Positions 11,465 to 23,394 are shown, counted from the first letter of the stretch. The stretch is 64,000 nt of DNA from Aldrovandia affinis (GCA_029706075.1 JAINUG010000047.1:4833830-4897829); one strand, 5' to 3'. The notes: generated by a model not told the origin, from the sequence alone. Program-made: numbers and translations.

Positions 11465-11877
11465 GGGGCGACTCCTGACGACCCTTCGGACCCACGCCGG
11501 TGAAAATCCTGGATCAAAGACGGATCCAAGATGTGACGGGACGGGACCCAACTGCGCTCCTCAGGACCGTAACCCTCCCAGTCCACTAGGAACTGAGTAC
11601 CCCTGCCTACTCGCCGCGAGGCCAAAATACTCCGCACCGTGTAAGCGGGACCACCCCCAATGATACGAGGCGGCGGCGGCGGTACCTCGGGAGGCGCCAG
11701 GGCGCTAATGAGTAGCGGTTTGATGCGGGACACGTGGAACGTGGGATGAATCCGCATGGATTGTGGGAGCTGTAAGCGGACGGTGATGGGGTTAATTTTA
11801 TGACTGATTTTAAAAGGTCCAATAAAGCGAGTTTGCGGGAATCTACCCATAACGGCAGATCCTGTGTCGAAAGCCAC
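11461..11877 (-). pseudogene. Gypsy-1 integrase C-terminus and chromodomain
   Basis: The 138-codon frame carries the end of integrase (RFIGPFKI ... [14 protein letters not shown]) and a chromodomain: YTVRSIL, then [17 protein letters not shown], with the aromatic residues usual in these elements. Chromodomains in this group steer integration to particular chromatin. A deletion of a few bases near 11850 has shifted it out of frame with the integrase core. Confidence 0.88.
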
Positions 11878-11996
11878 ACCCGTTGCCCCACCCGATACGA
11901 TGGAGCAGCCCGTCGACGACGGTTAGCGAACTCCCTCTGGCGATCCATGGCATGCAACAGTGCCGCCAGCACCCTCCGCCAGGTGGCCCGACAATG

Positions 11997-12818
11997 TCAC
12001 ACAAAGGCGGCTGCGGAGGGCACCCCTGCGTCACCCTCCAGCTCAGGAAACAGAGGAGGCTGAAAACCAAACTGAGCCTCGAACGGAGAGAGACCTGAAG
12101 AGGCATTACGCAGGGTGTTATGGGCGTACTCCGCCCAGGCCAGATGCCGACTCCACGATGTGGGATTGGCGGAGGCCAGACACCGGAGAGTGTTCTCCAT
12201 AGTTTGGTTTGTGCGTTCAGTCTGTCCATTAGTCTGTGGGTGAAAACCCGAAGACAGACTGACCGACGCCCCTAAAAGGGAACAAAAGGCCCACCAGAAT
12301 CTGGCCGCAAACTGAGGCCCCCGATTGGACACCACGTCTTGCGGCAAACCATGAAGGTGGAAGACATGGTCCACCATCAGGCAAGCTGTCTCGGGCGCGG
12401 ACGGCAGCTTAGGAAGCGGAATGAAGTGGGCTGCCTTAAAAAACCTGTCCACCAGTACCAGAATGGCCGTCTGACCGTTCGAACTGGGTAGGCCAGTGAC
12501 AAAGTCCAAGGCAATATGGCTCCATGGACGATGCGGAACGGGTAAAGGCCGAAGTAACCCTGACAGTGCCAGCTGTGAACCCTTGTTGCGGGCACAAACC
12601 GTACAGGCTGCCACAAACTCCCGCACATCCTTCTCCATCCCGGGCCACCAGAACCGTCTGCCCAGGAAATCGTGCGTACGGTGTATGCCCGGGTGACCCG
12701 TGAGCCGAGAGGAGTGACCCCACTGAAGTACTTGGGCGCGAGCTCCTAACGGTACAAAGAGGCACCCCCGAGGACCCCCACCAGGACCCGGCTCAAGGCG
12801 CTGAGCCTCGTGCACCAC
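11997..12818 (-). pseudogene. Gypsy-1 integrase core
   Basis: The frame contains the HHCC zinc-binding region ([11 protein letters not shown] ... CTVCARNK) and the DDE core: D in ALDFVTG, then a site that reads SNRGPQF where SDRGPQF is standard, then E in [11 protein letters not shown]. The second catalytic aspartate is therefore Asn (codon at 12324-12326), which should abolish strand transfer. The frame stops at 11997-11999 where an Arg CGA has probably become TGA, a typical CpG decay. It is in the same frame as the RT-RNase H ORF. Confidence 0.9.
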
Positions 12819-12953
12819 TTTCTCTATCTCCCATGAGACCGGAGATAGAATTTGTGCTCCTGGGATAATGGGTGTGGGCGGACGGTCCTGCTCTGACCCA
12901 TCGTACAGGCGGGAAAGAGCGTCTGGTTTAGTTTTTTGATCCCGGACGGTATG

Positions 12954-14465
12954 TTAAAAGAAAATTAAATCGGGTAAAAACAACGCCCATCGAGCTTGCC
13001 GCGAATTATGCCGCTGAGCTCCCTGGATGTATTCCAGATTCTTATGATCTGTCCAGACCATAAAGGGATGCTCTGCCCCTTCTAGCCAGTGACGCCATTC
13101 CTCCAGTGCTAGTTTCACCGCCAATAATTCCCGGTCCCCAACATCGTAATGTCTCTCGGCAGGAGAAAGGCTCCAAGAGAAATATGCACAGGGGTGAACC
13201 TTCTGGTCTAAGGCCGACTGCTGGGATAATATAGCCCCTGCACCGAGCTCAGAGGCGTCAACCTCAACAATGAAGGGCAGCGAAGGATTAGGGGAAATTA
13301 AAATGGGCTCCGAACAGAATCTCCTCTTTAGTTTGGCGAACGCCGCCTCCGCTTTAGGAGTCCATTGGAACCGAGAGGGAACCGTCTTTCTGGTAAGCAC
13401 CGTGATGGGGGCGACCACGGAACTAAAATTGCGGATAAACCGTCTATAAAAGTTAGCAAACCCCAAGAACCGCTGGACCTGCTTGACTGAGCCCGGGGAT
13501 GGCCAATCCCTGACCGCAGTCACTTTTTTGGGGTCCATTTGGATCCTTCCCTCGGAAACAATGAATCCTAGGAAGGAAACTGAAGGTACGTGAAACACGC
13601 ATTTCTCTGCTTTTACAAACAGTCTGGCGTTTAACAGGCATTTCAGCACCTGTCTGACGTGTTTGATGTGCTCAGAGAGAGAAGTGGAGAAAATCAGTAT
13701 ATCGTCCAGATAAACTAAGACAGATTTCTCCAACATCTCCCTGAGAACGTCATTCACTAGTGCCTGGAAGACTGTGGGAGCGCACGTGAGGCCAAATGGC
13801 ATGACCAGATACTCATAGTGGCCACTGTGAGTATTAAAAGCAGTATTCCACTCGTCCCCCTGTCGAATCTGAACCAAATTATATGCGTTACGAAGATCCA
13901 ATTTAGTAAAAATGGACGCCCCTTGGAGACGTTCAAAAGCAGAATTCATGAGGGGAAGAGGATATTCATTTTTTATAGTTATGTTGTTTAACCCCCTGTA
14001 ATCGATACATGGTCGTAAGCCTCCGTCTTTTTTGCTAACAAAAAAGAACCCCGCCCCAGCAGGAGATGTGGATGACCTGATAAACCCGTTAGTTAATAAT
14101 TCAGAAATGTACGTTTTCATAGCCGCACTCTCAGGAACCGACAATGAATACAAAGCTCCACGCGGAGGAACCGTGCCCGGCTGCAACTCAATGGCGCAAT
14201 CATAAGGTCGGTGAGGCGGTAGCTTAGTAGCCCTTTGCTTACTAAAAACCTCGCTCAGGTCAGAATAACCCTTAGGAATGCCTGTGGGCAGAGGATATAA
14301 TTCCGCGCTCATGAGTTCCATCCCCTCCTGTGCTTTAGGGGAACCTGGCTCGATGACGTCAGGTCGGAACCTTTTATGGGGATCGCGACTGGAGTGACTA
14401 ACGGGTCGTTTAGGAACCCGAGACTGAGTCGGCTCCGTGTCAGTAGAAGGTATGTCGGCCTCCAA
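12954..14465 (-). pseudogene. Gypsy-1 reverse transcriptase and RNase H
   Basis: The 503-codon frame holds a full Ty3/gypsy RT with [15 protein letters not shown], the [11 protein letters not shown] block, [23 protein letters not shown] and the catalytic YLDDIL (13701-13712), followed by RNase H ([40 protein letters not shown]). All RT catalytic Asp residues appear intact. Two compensating indels around 12930-12965 create the stop that separates it from integrase. Confidence 0.92.
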
Positions 14466-14485
14466 AGAATCAAACGATAGTGATT

Positions 14486-15058
14486 CTAGGTCACTAATCT
14501 CCCCCCCAGTGGACTCCTCAAGCAGGACTCCCCAGTCACACTGCGGATCCCATTCGAGTTCTCATTGGAATGTATGGAGGACGGTACGCGATTAGGCGAA
14601 CAGCACAATGATTCGCCGGTCTCAGAATCGGTCTCGCTGTTATTAGACCAACCGAGACCGGACGACGAGGGGATGGGAGGTAAGCAACCGCGCGAGCACT
14701 GAACCCCCCATTGTACAATTGTGTTCCTGTTGCTGCCCCAGTTAACCTGTGGTTTGTGTTTAATTAACCAGGAGTGTCCAAGAACTAATGGATACGTGGG
14801 AGAATCGACCAAAAATAACTTTATTCGTTCGGTGTGTTCCCCGTAAGCGATACGCATAACCACAGTCTCGGTCGACTCCTTAATGCTACCGGAACCAAGG
14901 GGGTGACCGTCAAGAGCTGTGACACCACAGGGTTGTGAAAGGACCCGAACAGGTAATTTAACTCTTTTGGCCCATCCGGAATCCACAAAACAATCTACCG
15001 CCCCGGAATCGAGAAAAGCGTTTATTTTTGTGTTTTGTTTTTTCCAGGATAGCTCCAC
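14486..15058 (-). pseudogene. Gypsy-1 aspartic protease
   Basis: The 190-codon frame has the retropepsin active site FLDSGAVDCFVD and the downstream LVLGHSWL flap-end block typical of Ty3/gypsy proteases. It lies between gag and RT in a different frame from gag, either by programmed shift or by mutation. Confidence 0.85.
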
Positions 15059-15123
15059 CGGAATAAAGGTTCGGAAGATTGATGACTGATGTCTTGCTAC
15101 CTGCTTCCGACCTGATAGCGAGA

Positions 15124-15948
15124 CTATTCGTTTCCCTTAAGTTTGGGACAATTCTTCCGGGTGTGACCCTTCCGTCGGCAGTACCGACACCAGCCCATAC
15201 GAGCATCCTCTCCGGCCTGGTCCTGAAGGCTAGTACTGTCTACCTCCATGGGTTTATCTGGCTTGCCCAAAACCCTTGAATATGGAGATGAAAACCCTTT
15301 CATCGGGACCAGGTGCTTTCTATCCTGTTTCTCACGCTCACGCTCTCTAATACGGTTATCGATCCGTATAGCAGTGGTCACTAACTCATCAAATGAATCC
15401 GGTATACCAATAGCTGCCAGAGCGTCTCTCACCGGATCGGATAGAGCGTTAGTAAAAAACGTCATGATAGGGCTCTCAGGCCAACCTGTAACCCCCGCCA
15501 GAGTTCGGAAAGTAATAGAAAATTCAGCAACACTTTGGTTACCCTGACGCATGCGCGTCAACCTCGTAGCAGACTCTCGGTCGTGAAGTTCATGGTCAAA
15601 AACCAACTCCATCCTTTTCATAAACCCCAGAGAGTCTGCCAACACAGGAGCTTGGGAACGTATTAGTGGCACCGCCCACTCGAGGGCAGCACCCGTCAAT
15701 AAGGATAAAACGAGTGCTACTCGCAACTCCTCTGAGCCATATCTAGAGGGTTGTGTCTGAAAAACAATTTGGCATTGTGCCAAAAACCCCCTACACTTTC
15801 CAGACTCGCCGCTAAAACGAGGAGGACCGGAGAATCCCACCGCTGATTGGGAATTACCAAGCTGACCGGAGAATCGATTGGGAATTGCCTTAATCATGCC
15901 CTCCAAATTTTGTAGGGAAGAGACGATACCAGCCTGATTATCCTGCAT
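15124..15948 (-). CDS. Gypsy-1 gag
   Basis: The 274-codon frame starts about 70 nt after the primer site. It shows the capsid-like core of sushi-type gag (GFLAQCQIVFQTQPS ... LTGAALEWA ... FMKRMELVFD ... VAEFSITFRTLAG) and ends in a CCHC zinc knuckle CRYCRRKGHTRKNC. It would assemble the virus-like particle and package element RNA. Confidence 0.9.
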   Translation of the reverse strand: MQDNQAGIVSSLQNLEGMIKAIPNRFSGQLGNSQSAVGFSGPPRFSGESGKCRGFLAQCQIVFQTQPSRYGSEELRVALVLSLLTGAALEWAVPLIRSQAPVLADSLGFMKRMELVFDHELHDRESATRLTRMRQGNQSVAEFSITFRTLAGVTGWPESPIMTFFTNALSDPVRDALAAIGIPDSFDELVTTAIRIDNRIREREREKQDRKHLVPMKGFSSPYSRVLGKPDKPMEVDSTSLQDQAGEDARMGWCRYCRRKGHTRKNCPKLKGNE

Positions 15949-16006
15949 GACTCTTTTGTTGATTGGATGGTCGCTTTCTGTTTTAAGCTACTTTGATCAA
16001 TGTGTG

Positions 16007-16017
16007 GCGAAATCGTA
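16007..16017 (-). promoter_or_regulatory. Gypsy-1 self-primer site
   Basis: The 11 bases GCGAAATCGTA (plus strand) sit one base inside the 5' LTR. Their exact reverse complement is at 11313-11323 in the 3' LTR, and a 10/11 match is at 16537-16547 in the 5' LTR, 31 nt downstream of a minus-strand TATTTAAA (16571-16578). The RNA 5' end could therefore pair with this site and prime synthesis, as known for Tf1. No tRNA end matches the site. Confidence 0.75.
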
Positions 16018-16018
16018 C

Positions 16019-16673
16019 TGTGAGGGTGGATGGTGATAGGTGCCACTGTTTATCAAGTTTACAGCTACTTTGATAATCAGAGAAATAGGAAAACCTACTA
16101 GTTGTTCGACACAAACAAAAGAACTGAAGAAAACTCTGCAGAGTTAATAAGGTAAGGGTAGCGAAAAACACAAACAAAATACCTTATATAATTTATAATC
16201 AGTAAACAAAACACACGGTGGTAAAAATCGTCCACCAGATTACCCAATGGTAATAGAACACAAACAACAAAACCAGAGACATCGAGTGTCCGAAAACGAA
16301 AAAGGCTAGTAGAGCCAAAAGAACGAGAATGTAACCCAAACACAGTCGAACCGACTGCACAAAAGAAACCAAACAGAAGCTCCTATAAGAGAGCAAGGTT
16401 CCTATATCAGGTACAATAAAGGTGTTCTATTTTTTTGAGAAGGTTTCGAACAGAGATAGTCTTTTCTACAGTAAGTCTTTGTGCTACATCTTGAAAAAGA
16501 CACAACTACCTTACCGGCTAAATCGCAAAGATGGCTTACGATTTTGCACCGATCAAACACCAGGTGCGTGTTTAAATAGGAGGGTGATTGCAAATTGAAC
16601 CCCACCTGTGCACCTCCCACAAGGAAGGCGCAACACCGCCACCCGGCGGTGAGTCTGGGGAACAACCATGACA
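16019..16673 (-). repeat. Gypsy-1 5' LTR (655 bp)
   Basis: It starts TGTGAGGGTGGATGG and ends AACAACCATGACA, followed by target duplication ATATC. It is shortened near its left end relative to 10710-11449. Confidence 0.92.
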
Positions 16674-16678
16674 ATATC

Positions 16679-18509
16679 GCCACTTGAATTTGCATTACGG
16701 AAACAACATTGATCTATATCATTTAGCATATGCCCCCCCCTCCAAACAAACAACAAAAACAACAACCTGTTATAAAGTCAGCTGCTATTGGCACAAGGTG
16801 CAAAGCGGCGAAATGTTTGTGGATAATCCAAATAAATTTGGCTGGAAAGCAACGAGGGTGCAATTCTTGTGGTTGAAGGCGATAAGATTGGTATGACTAC
16901 TTGGACAGATACAAAGATTATCTGTGTGTTTTGTGCTTAATCTCTTCAGATTAACAGTGGTCAGAAGAATTACATGCTGAGATAATGAAAGACAAAAGGT
17001 TCAATTGTGTGTTCCCCAAACAAGTCAGACAACCAGAAGCATGAGGCAGGGGGACAGAGGAGGCCAGGGGCGTGGACACAAGTTATCCAAAAATGTATGC
17101 AACACATAACAACAATGCAACCACTTAATCCATATTGGGGAAAAACCTAATTTAATCAGGAAATAAAGCAGATGTATTTATTATTTATCAATTTAATTAA
17201 TAACAAACTGTATATCAGAATTTAATGTGTGGGATGTGATTAGGTTTGCATTGTTCATGTTTGCATTGGCTCAATGATGCATTGACAGACAATTTTCAGT
17301 CATTACAGCAGGTGGGTTGGGTAAGATTAGACACTCAACTAAGTATTGAACCTCCACGGTAAAATATTATAGAACAGCTGCAGGCTTTGTTACCAAGGCA
17401 GGGTGATTAGATAAAAATGGCAACAAAAACTCCCCAAAAAACAGAGGAGGTAGCTATACAACATGGACATTAAAGTTCAAGTTGCCTTGGCAGGAATTTC
17501 TATCAGAAGATTTTAATTTGTCTAACATATCAGTACTACCAGGCAAAGAGGAGCTGTAGAGCACTGCTCAGCAGTGACCCATATTTGCTGCAGTGTAGTA
17601 TCAGAGAAGACAAAGCAGCTTCTTCTTTACAGTTTCCTAGAGTGTTGGCTTGATTGAAGTAGCTCACGACTACAGTGAACTAACTAGATGACAATTCTTT
17701 AAAAAGCGCTTTGCAAATAAATACCTGCCATCGACAAGTATAATCTTTTTGCTGATTCCACTTAAATCTGGGTCGGGTTAATGTGCCCATCACCCTGCCT
17801 TTCAATAAACTATAAACTCACATTGAGATGAAAGCCGATGCATTCTCGCCAAGTCGCTTCGGCAAAACAGACCGCGATCAGCTGATAGGAGAAGATTACT
17901 GCATGTTCCGACGTCAGGTCGGGGAAACTGTGGAAAAACAATCATTTCTTGTGTCAAAATATGAGCATTAAAGCCCACCATTCCTATTGGTAGTATGTAA
18001 GGTGGAACGAAGGAAACTGCATCTGTTTTGACGGCTGGTCTGGTGAACGTAATTCGTCCCAGTTTAACTGAAACGTTGTTCAGTACGAGAAAGAGGGAAT
18101 TCACTTGAAAAATAGCTTTAAAAAAATATGAAATACGTTGAGGGTTTTGAAACAGGATGAAAAATAAGAGTAAAAAGAGTAATCTAAAAAATAGTGAAGG
18201 TGACATGAAGGGTTTGGTACTGGATTAATTTTCAGCCCCCATGGCTCTGACCTCTGAATGTGGTAACCAACATCATGCTAGACTGCAAAGGGTATCAAGC
18301 ACAGGATTGATTTCTAAAGCTAAATAAAGACCATATGTTGACCAGAATACATCTGAAACAAAAAACTTTATTTTCCTTTACCTTTGACCTGTCATAGGTA
18401 TGGTGTTCTAATTCATTAATGATACAGTGTAAGTATCAATGTAATGATTCACTGATTCAATATCTGCCTCAAAGACCTTCCATTAACATGGCTACCCCAA
18501 AGGGTAGAT
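16679..18509. other. Unannotated DNA holding one dispersed repeat
   Basis: No gene is recognised apart from the unknown repeat at 17081-17354. The minus-strand 134-codon frame at 17802-18206 has no domain and a Phe/Leu-rich start, and I do not accept it as a gene. Sequence around 17830-18100 is richer in CpG than its surroundings. Confidence 0.4.
17081..17354 (+). repeat. Unknown dispersed repeat, copy 1
   Basis: The reverse complement of this stretch occurs at 24323-24614. Over the core (17149-17343 against about 24339-24533) I read about 94% identity, including CAGGAAATAAAGCAGATG and GACAATTTTCAGTCATTACA. I see no coding capacity, terminal repeats or tail. Confidence 0.75.
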
Positions 18510-18679
18510 ATACAGTGGGTGTAATAAGTATTCACTGCCTGTGGCATTGTTCATGTTTTAGTTTCTTACTTCATGGAATCAAAATGGGTTTAATTGGGGT
18601 TTCTTGTCACTGATCAACACAACATACTCTATAATGTCAAATAAAAAACAACTCTAAAGCTTTTTGTTAATTAATTAAT
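18510..18679. mobile_element. Tc1-like transposon end, truncated
   Basis: TACAGTGGGTGTAATAAGT at its start resembles terminal sequences of fish Tc1-like elements, and the following 150 bp fits such a terminus. It is cut off by the Gypsy-2 LTR at 18680. Confidence 0.4.
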
Positions 18680-19269
18680 TGTTAGGAGGCTTCCCAGAAC
18701 GAACCCAAACGCAAGACATGCATATGGAATGGAATGAAAATGAAGGTTTATTTTCTGGACAGACAAACAAGCCTGAAGGTGAACAGGGAAGATGGCGAGT
18801 GGAACCAGTAGGCTGGCGAGATGAACAGGCAGGCTGGCTGGACGTGCAGGCTGGCAGGCAGATGAGGAGTAGCTGAATATGAGAGGGGAAAAACAGGAAC
18901 AAACGTTAAACAAGACAAACATTAAACACGAAGCAAGGTGAGGAATTATATCCACGATATACAGTCAGGAGAGAGCAAAAACTACCAGGGTAGTCGACAT
19001 AAAAATCTGACGAGGAATGGCTGAAGAACTGGGGTAGAAATACTGTTGGGTGATGAACTTGATGGAAGGCTGGTGTGCAGGAGCAGATGAGGAAATTGGC
19101 AGCAGGTGAGTGGAATCTGGAAATCAGGAAGCCGGTAAGTGGATAATTAAGTACTAAACGAGAAACAGTTAACACGGACAAGACACCATAATGAAAGGAG
19201 AAACAAAGGGAAACAAAACAGGGAAACAGAACAGGAACACCAAAGGAAAGACATGAGGGAACCGTGACA
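18680..19269 (-). repeat. Gypsy-2 3' LTR (590 bp)
   Basis: TGTTAGGAGGC ... ACCGTGACA ends, followed inward by a C-rich run (polypurine tract on the minus strand, 19270-19280). An AATAAA signal on the minus strand lies near 18749. The probable transcript start is at 19011, with TATTTCTA at 19035-19042. Confidence 0.88.
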
Positions 19270-19278
19270 GTACCCCCC

Positions 19279-19716
19279 TCAATGGATGCCTCCAGGCAAC
19301 CAAACCGCCTTGGCGGGATGCGCCCAGTGGAAGTCCCGAATGAGAGAGGGATCCAGGATGAGGGCGTGGGACACCCAGCTGCACTCCTCCGGACCGTAAC
19401 CTTCCCAGTCGGCCAGGTATTGGTAACCACGACCCCTGCAGCGCACATCCAGCGACCGCCAGACGGTGTAGGCCGGATGGTCATTGATGATCCGGGGGGG
19501 AGGAGGGGCAACGGCCGGAGGCCACAATGGGCTGGTGGACACCGGTTTGAGGAGGGAGATGTGGAAGGTGGGGTGGATCTTCATGGATGCCGGAAGCCGG
19601 AGCTTGACTACAGAGGGGTTGATGATGGAGTCGATGGGAAAGGGACCAATGTAACGGGGTCTGAGCTTACGGGACTCGGTTTGCAGGGGAAGGTCCTTAG
19701 ATGACAACCACACCAT
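19279..19716 (-). pseudogene. Gypsy-2 integrase C-terminus and chromodomain
   Basis: The 145-codon frame has [22 protein letters not shown] and a chromodomain with [11 protein letters not shown] and [16 protein letters not shown]. It is out of frame with the core ORF upstream. Confidence 0.85.
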
Positions 19717-20444
19717 CTGACCCGGTTGGTAATTGGGTGCCGGGGAATGGCAGCGGTGCGGCGTTTCCGGTCGGAGGAACGAAGCAGGGTGGAGCGGGTG
19801 AGTTCCCAGATCCTGTGGCAGTGATGGAGATGCGCCTGGACCGATGGAACCGCCAGTTCCTCCTCCTGGTCACGAAAGAGAGGGGGTTGGTAACCCAGGG
19901 ACGCTTTGAAAGGAGAAAAACCTGTGGCAGTGCTGGTCAGGGAATTGTAGGCGTATTCAACCCAAGGCAGCTGCGAGCTCCAGTCCGAGGGGTTGTCGGG
20001 TGTGATGCAACGGAGTGCCGCTCCCAGGTCTTGGTTGGCCCGTTCCGTCTGACCGTTGGTCTGAGGGTGGTAACCAGACGACAGACTGACTGAAGCTCCC
20101 AGGGTGGTACAGAATGCCTTCCAAACTTGGGAGATGAATTGGGGACCGCGGTCGGAAACAATGTCGGCAGGGATGCCGTGCAGGCGGAAGATGTGGTAAC
20201 AGAGGAGATCGGCTGTTTCGGAGGCTGTAAAGAGTTTGGGAAGAGCAACAAAATGGACGGCCTTAGAAAAACAGTCAACGTTGGTAAGAACCACCGTGTT
20301 ACCATTAGATGGTGTCCAGGGCAATGTGGGACCATGGCCGACCAGGAACAGGCAGGGGACAGAGCAGTCCAGCGGGCAGTTGATGAGTCGCCTTGGACCG
20401 GGAACACACGGTGCAGGCCAGCACGAAGGCACGGGTGTCGGCAT
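19608..20444 (-). pseudogene. Gypsy-2 integrase core
   Basis: The frame preserves [10 protein letters not shown] and [11 protein letters not shown], so the second Asp and the Glu of the DDE triad are intact, unlike Gypsy-1. The first Asp region and the HHCC finger lie in other frames around 20305-20530, showing frameshifts. The tail after about residue 215 is out-of-frame noise. Confidence 0.85.
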
Positions 20445-20480
20445 CCATCGTGGGCCACCAGAAGCTGCGTTTAAGCAAAC

Positions 20481-21350
20481 TCAGGGTGCGGTTGATGCCG
20501 GGGTGGCAGGCAACCGGGAGGTGTGGAGCCACTGGAGAACCTGGGAGTGGACTGGGTCAGGCATGAATAGATGGTTAGGCGGACCATTACCTGGGTCAGG
20601 GTGGTTCTGCTGGGCTGCGTGGACCACAGACTTAATCTCCCAAGTAATTGCGGCCACCACACAGGATGAGGTAAGGATGGTCTCGGGAACTGCAGGAGCC
20701 TCCTCGGGAATGTAGAGATGGGACAGGGCATCAGGCTTGATGTTACGGGAACCTGGACCATACGTGAGGATAAAATTAAAGCGCCCAAAAAACAACGCCC
20801 AGCGAGCTTGACGGGAGTTCAGGCATCTGGCTGTTTGGATGTAAGATAGGTTATGGTGATCAGTCCAGACGATGAAGGGAAGGTCTGAACCCTCCAGCCA
20901 GTGACACCACTCTTCCAATGCAAGCTTTACTGCCAGGAGTTCCCGGTTCCCAACGTCGTAGTTCCGCTCAGCTGGGGACAAGCGACGGGAAAAGAAGGCA
21001 CAGGGATGTAGCCTTTGGTCTGCGGCAGAGCGTTGGGAGAGCACCGCCCCGACCCCGGTATTCGAGGCATTGACCTCAACCACGAACTGGCGTGAAGGAT
21101 CAGGCAAGACGGGGATGTGTGTGGATGTTAACTGTTCCTTCAACTCCGCAAATGCGGAGTCAGCTTCAGGAGACCAAACGAAGTGAGTAAGAGAGGAGGT
21201 GAGATGAGTAAGGGGAGCGGCAACACAACTGTAGTCCCTGATGAAGCAACGGTAGAAGTTGACGAAACCCAGGAACTGCTGGAGCTGCTTCAGGGATGAT
21301 GGTTTCAGCCATGTTGCCACCGCCTGGATTTTCTCAGGGTCCGTCCTCAC
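20481..21350 (-). pseudogene. Gypsy-2 RT connection, RNase H and start of integrase
   Basis: The frame contains [16 protein letters not shown], then RNase H with [17 protein letters not shown] where VDAS is standard (Asn codon at 21069-21071), [20 protein letters not shown] and TDHHNLSYI. Loss of the first RNase H Asp should inactivate it. Confidence 0.87.
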
Positions 21351-21417
21351 CTGATCACTCGATGATGTACCCCAGGAAGGAGATGGAAGGGAATGTGGAA
21401 CCTACACTTCTCGGCCT

Positions 21418-22083
21418 TCACAAAGAGTTTGTTCTCCAGGAGACTTTGGAGAACCTGGCGGACATGCTGGACGTGTTCCTGCTGACTGCGGGAAAATAAT
21501 CTAAATTACACAAAGACAGAGCGGTTAAGGAAGTCACGGAGGACGTCATTGATGAGGGCTTGGAAGACTGTGGAGCGTTGGTTAACCCGAAAGCCATAAC
21601 CCAATATTCGAAGTGCCCCATGGGAGTGTTGAACGCCGTCTTCCACTTGTCACCCTCGTGGATCCTGACCAGGTGGTAGGCGTTACGGAGGTCCAACTTG
21701 GAGAAGATGGTGGCCCCTTGGAGTGGCTCGAATGTGGAGCTGATGAGCGGAAGAGGATACTTGTTTTTAATGGTGATATTATTTAGACAACGATAGCCGA
21801 TACAGGGACAAAGGGACTTGTCCTTCTTGGCCACAAAGAAGAAGCCAGCACCTACCGGGGATGAGGATGGTGCGGCTAGGGAGTCATGCATGTAACGCTC
21901 CATGGCTTCTCTCTCCGGGCGAGAAAGGTTGAAAAGGCGGCTGGAAGGCAGGGGAGCTCTGGGAAGGAGGTTGAGACAGGGCACAGTGTTTGTTAAAGAC
22001 CTCTCTGAGGTCAAGGTAAACGGCAGGGACAAGGGAAAGATTGGGGAGTTCCAAAGTGGGGGCCGTGGCCACAGCTGGAGCAA
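21418..22083 (-). pseudogene. Gypsy-2 reverse transcriptase, N-terminal half
   Basis: It has [38 protein letters not shown] and MAFGLTNAP, after which the frame shifts. In the region of the catalytic motif (about 21490-21505) the sequence reads through a stop and lacks the two Asp codons, so RT is dead. Confidence 0.85.
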
Positions 22084-22348
22084 GGGCAGACTGCAAGCAC
22101 AAGGAATGACAGCTCACACTCCAGTTAGTAACTCTGCTTGTGGTCCAGTCGAAATGGGAGTTGTGCTTAAGTAACCTGGGCTGACCAAGGACCACAGGTG
22201 CATGGGGTGAAGAAAGGACACGGAACCGGAGGGTTACGTGGTGGTTACCGGAGAGGATCAAATGAAGGGGTATGGTGTGGTGGGTCACCCGGGCGAGGAG
22301 CTTGCCATCAAGGGCATTGGCATTAAGGGGTGTGGTGAGAGGTTCCAC
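21884..22348 (-). pseudogene. Gypsy-2 protease region
   Basis: The frame shows the protease C-terminal block (VVLGQPRLLKHN) and runs towards RT (EVFNKHCA). The DSGA active site lies just upstream, at about 22395-22410, in a shifted frame. Confidence 0.7.
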
Positions 22349-22480
22349 GGCTATGCCCGCTTGGGAAACCAGGTTGGAGTCGGTGAAGTTTTCATAGGCA
22401 CTGGAGTCAACTAGCGCCGACAGGCAGGGACTGCTGGTTCCAGGAAATTATGGTGTTAAGCTGCATGCGGGACCGTGGTG

Positions 22481-23390
22481 TCAGCCGGCGAGAGGCAGGT
22501 ACGGCCCAGGTGCATGGGTTCTTCTCCAGAAGGAGCAGAGGTGAACGAACCAGAAGCCGACCGGGAGACAGGGAGATTTCATTCTCGAGGTGTCAAGCGG
22601 AGAAACAAGAGAAGAGAGCACTGAGGGAAAACGACCAGCCTTTTCACGGTGACGCTCCCGGAGACGATTATCCAACCTCATTGTCAGAGAGATAAGGCTG
22701 TCAAGGCTCCGGGAGTCATCCCTGGTGGCTAGCTCGTCCTTGACTGGGTTGCTGAGTCCATGCTGGAAAGCCCCTCGAAGCGCCCTATCGTTCCAACTGG
22801 CATCCGCAGATGTGATCCGGAATTCCACCACATAGTCCGCCACACTACAGGAACCCTGGCAAATGGTGAGCGGGCATTGGCAAGCGCTGGTGCCCTGAAC
22901 GGGGTGGTCGAAAACCTTCTTCAGTTGTGAAACAAATGGGGTAGGAAGAACAACATGGAGACTGACTATCCCAAACAGTCAACGCCCAGGCTAGCGCATT
23001 GCGCTTTAGGAGACCCATAAGGTAAGCGATGCGGGACCTGTCGGTGAAGTACATAGAGGGCTGCTGTTCAAACACTAGGGAACATTGGATGAGAAAGGCC
23101 CTGCACATTCCCAGGTCCCTGGCATAATGCTCCGGGGCTGGAACATGAGGCTCCCTGGACGAGGGGACTGGCTGGACCTGAGGTGGAGTGAGGGCAGGAG
23201 GGTTAGGCAGAGAGCTCTGAGAGGGAAGGAGTGAGGAGATCTGTTCCATCTGGATCCCGAACTGTGTCACGGTGGAGGAAAGTCCACGCAGCGTCTCCAT
23301 CACCTCCTGGAGGGCCAGGCTGTGTTGGCCCACGAGTGCACCCTGTAGGGTCACGGCTTGGCGGAGCTGGTCCGTGTCTGCTGGGTCCAT
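22481..23390 (-). pseudogene. Gypsy-2 gag, two frames
   Basis: Residues from 23390 begin MDPADTDQLRQA, the start shared with the gag of Gypsy-3, and include CRAFLIQCSLVFEQQPS. After a break near 22845 the second frame continues with ADYVVEFRI and the LDSLISLTMRLDNRLRER block. The expected CCHC knuckle between this and the protease is missing, probably deleted near 22440-22500. Confidence 0.85.
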
Positions 23391-23394
23391 GTTG

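Larger units (their letters stand above)
10705..16678 (-). mobile_element. Gypsy-1: chromovirus (Tf1/sushi-like), nearly complete
   Basis: LTRs at 10710-11449 and 16019-16673 bound this Ty3/gypsy element, with a perfect 5-bp target duplication ATATC at 10705-10709 and 16674-16678. Read on the minus strand the order is LTR, self-primer site, gag with CCHC, protease, RT, RNase H, integrase, chromodomain, polypurine tract, LTR. The chromodomain places it among chromoviruses. Coding is broken by at least two stops and a frameshift, and integrase has a catalytic Asp to Asn change, so this copy is inactive. The two LTRs differ by indels and base changes, so it is older than NA1, NA2 or the LARD-like element. 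Confidence 0.93.

Noticed and set aside
17802..18206. 134-codon minus-strand frame as a small gene
   Set aside because: No domain, no homologue recognised, biased Phe/Leu start, and no supporting signals.
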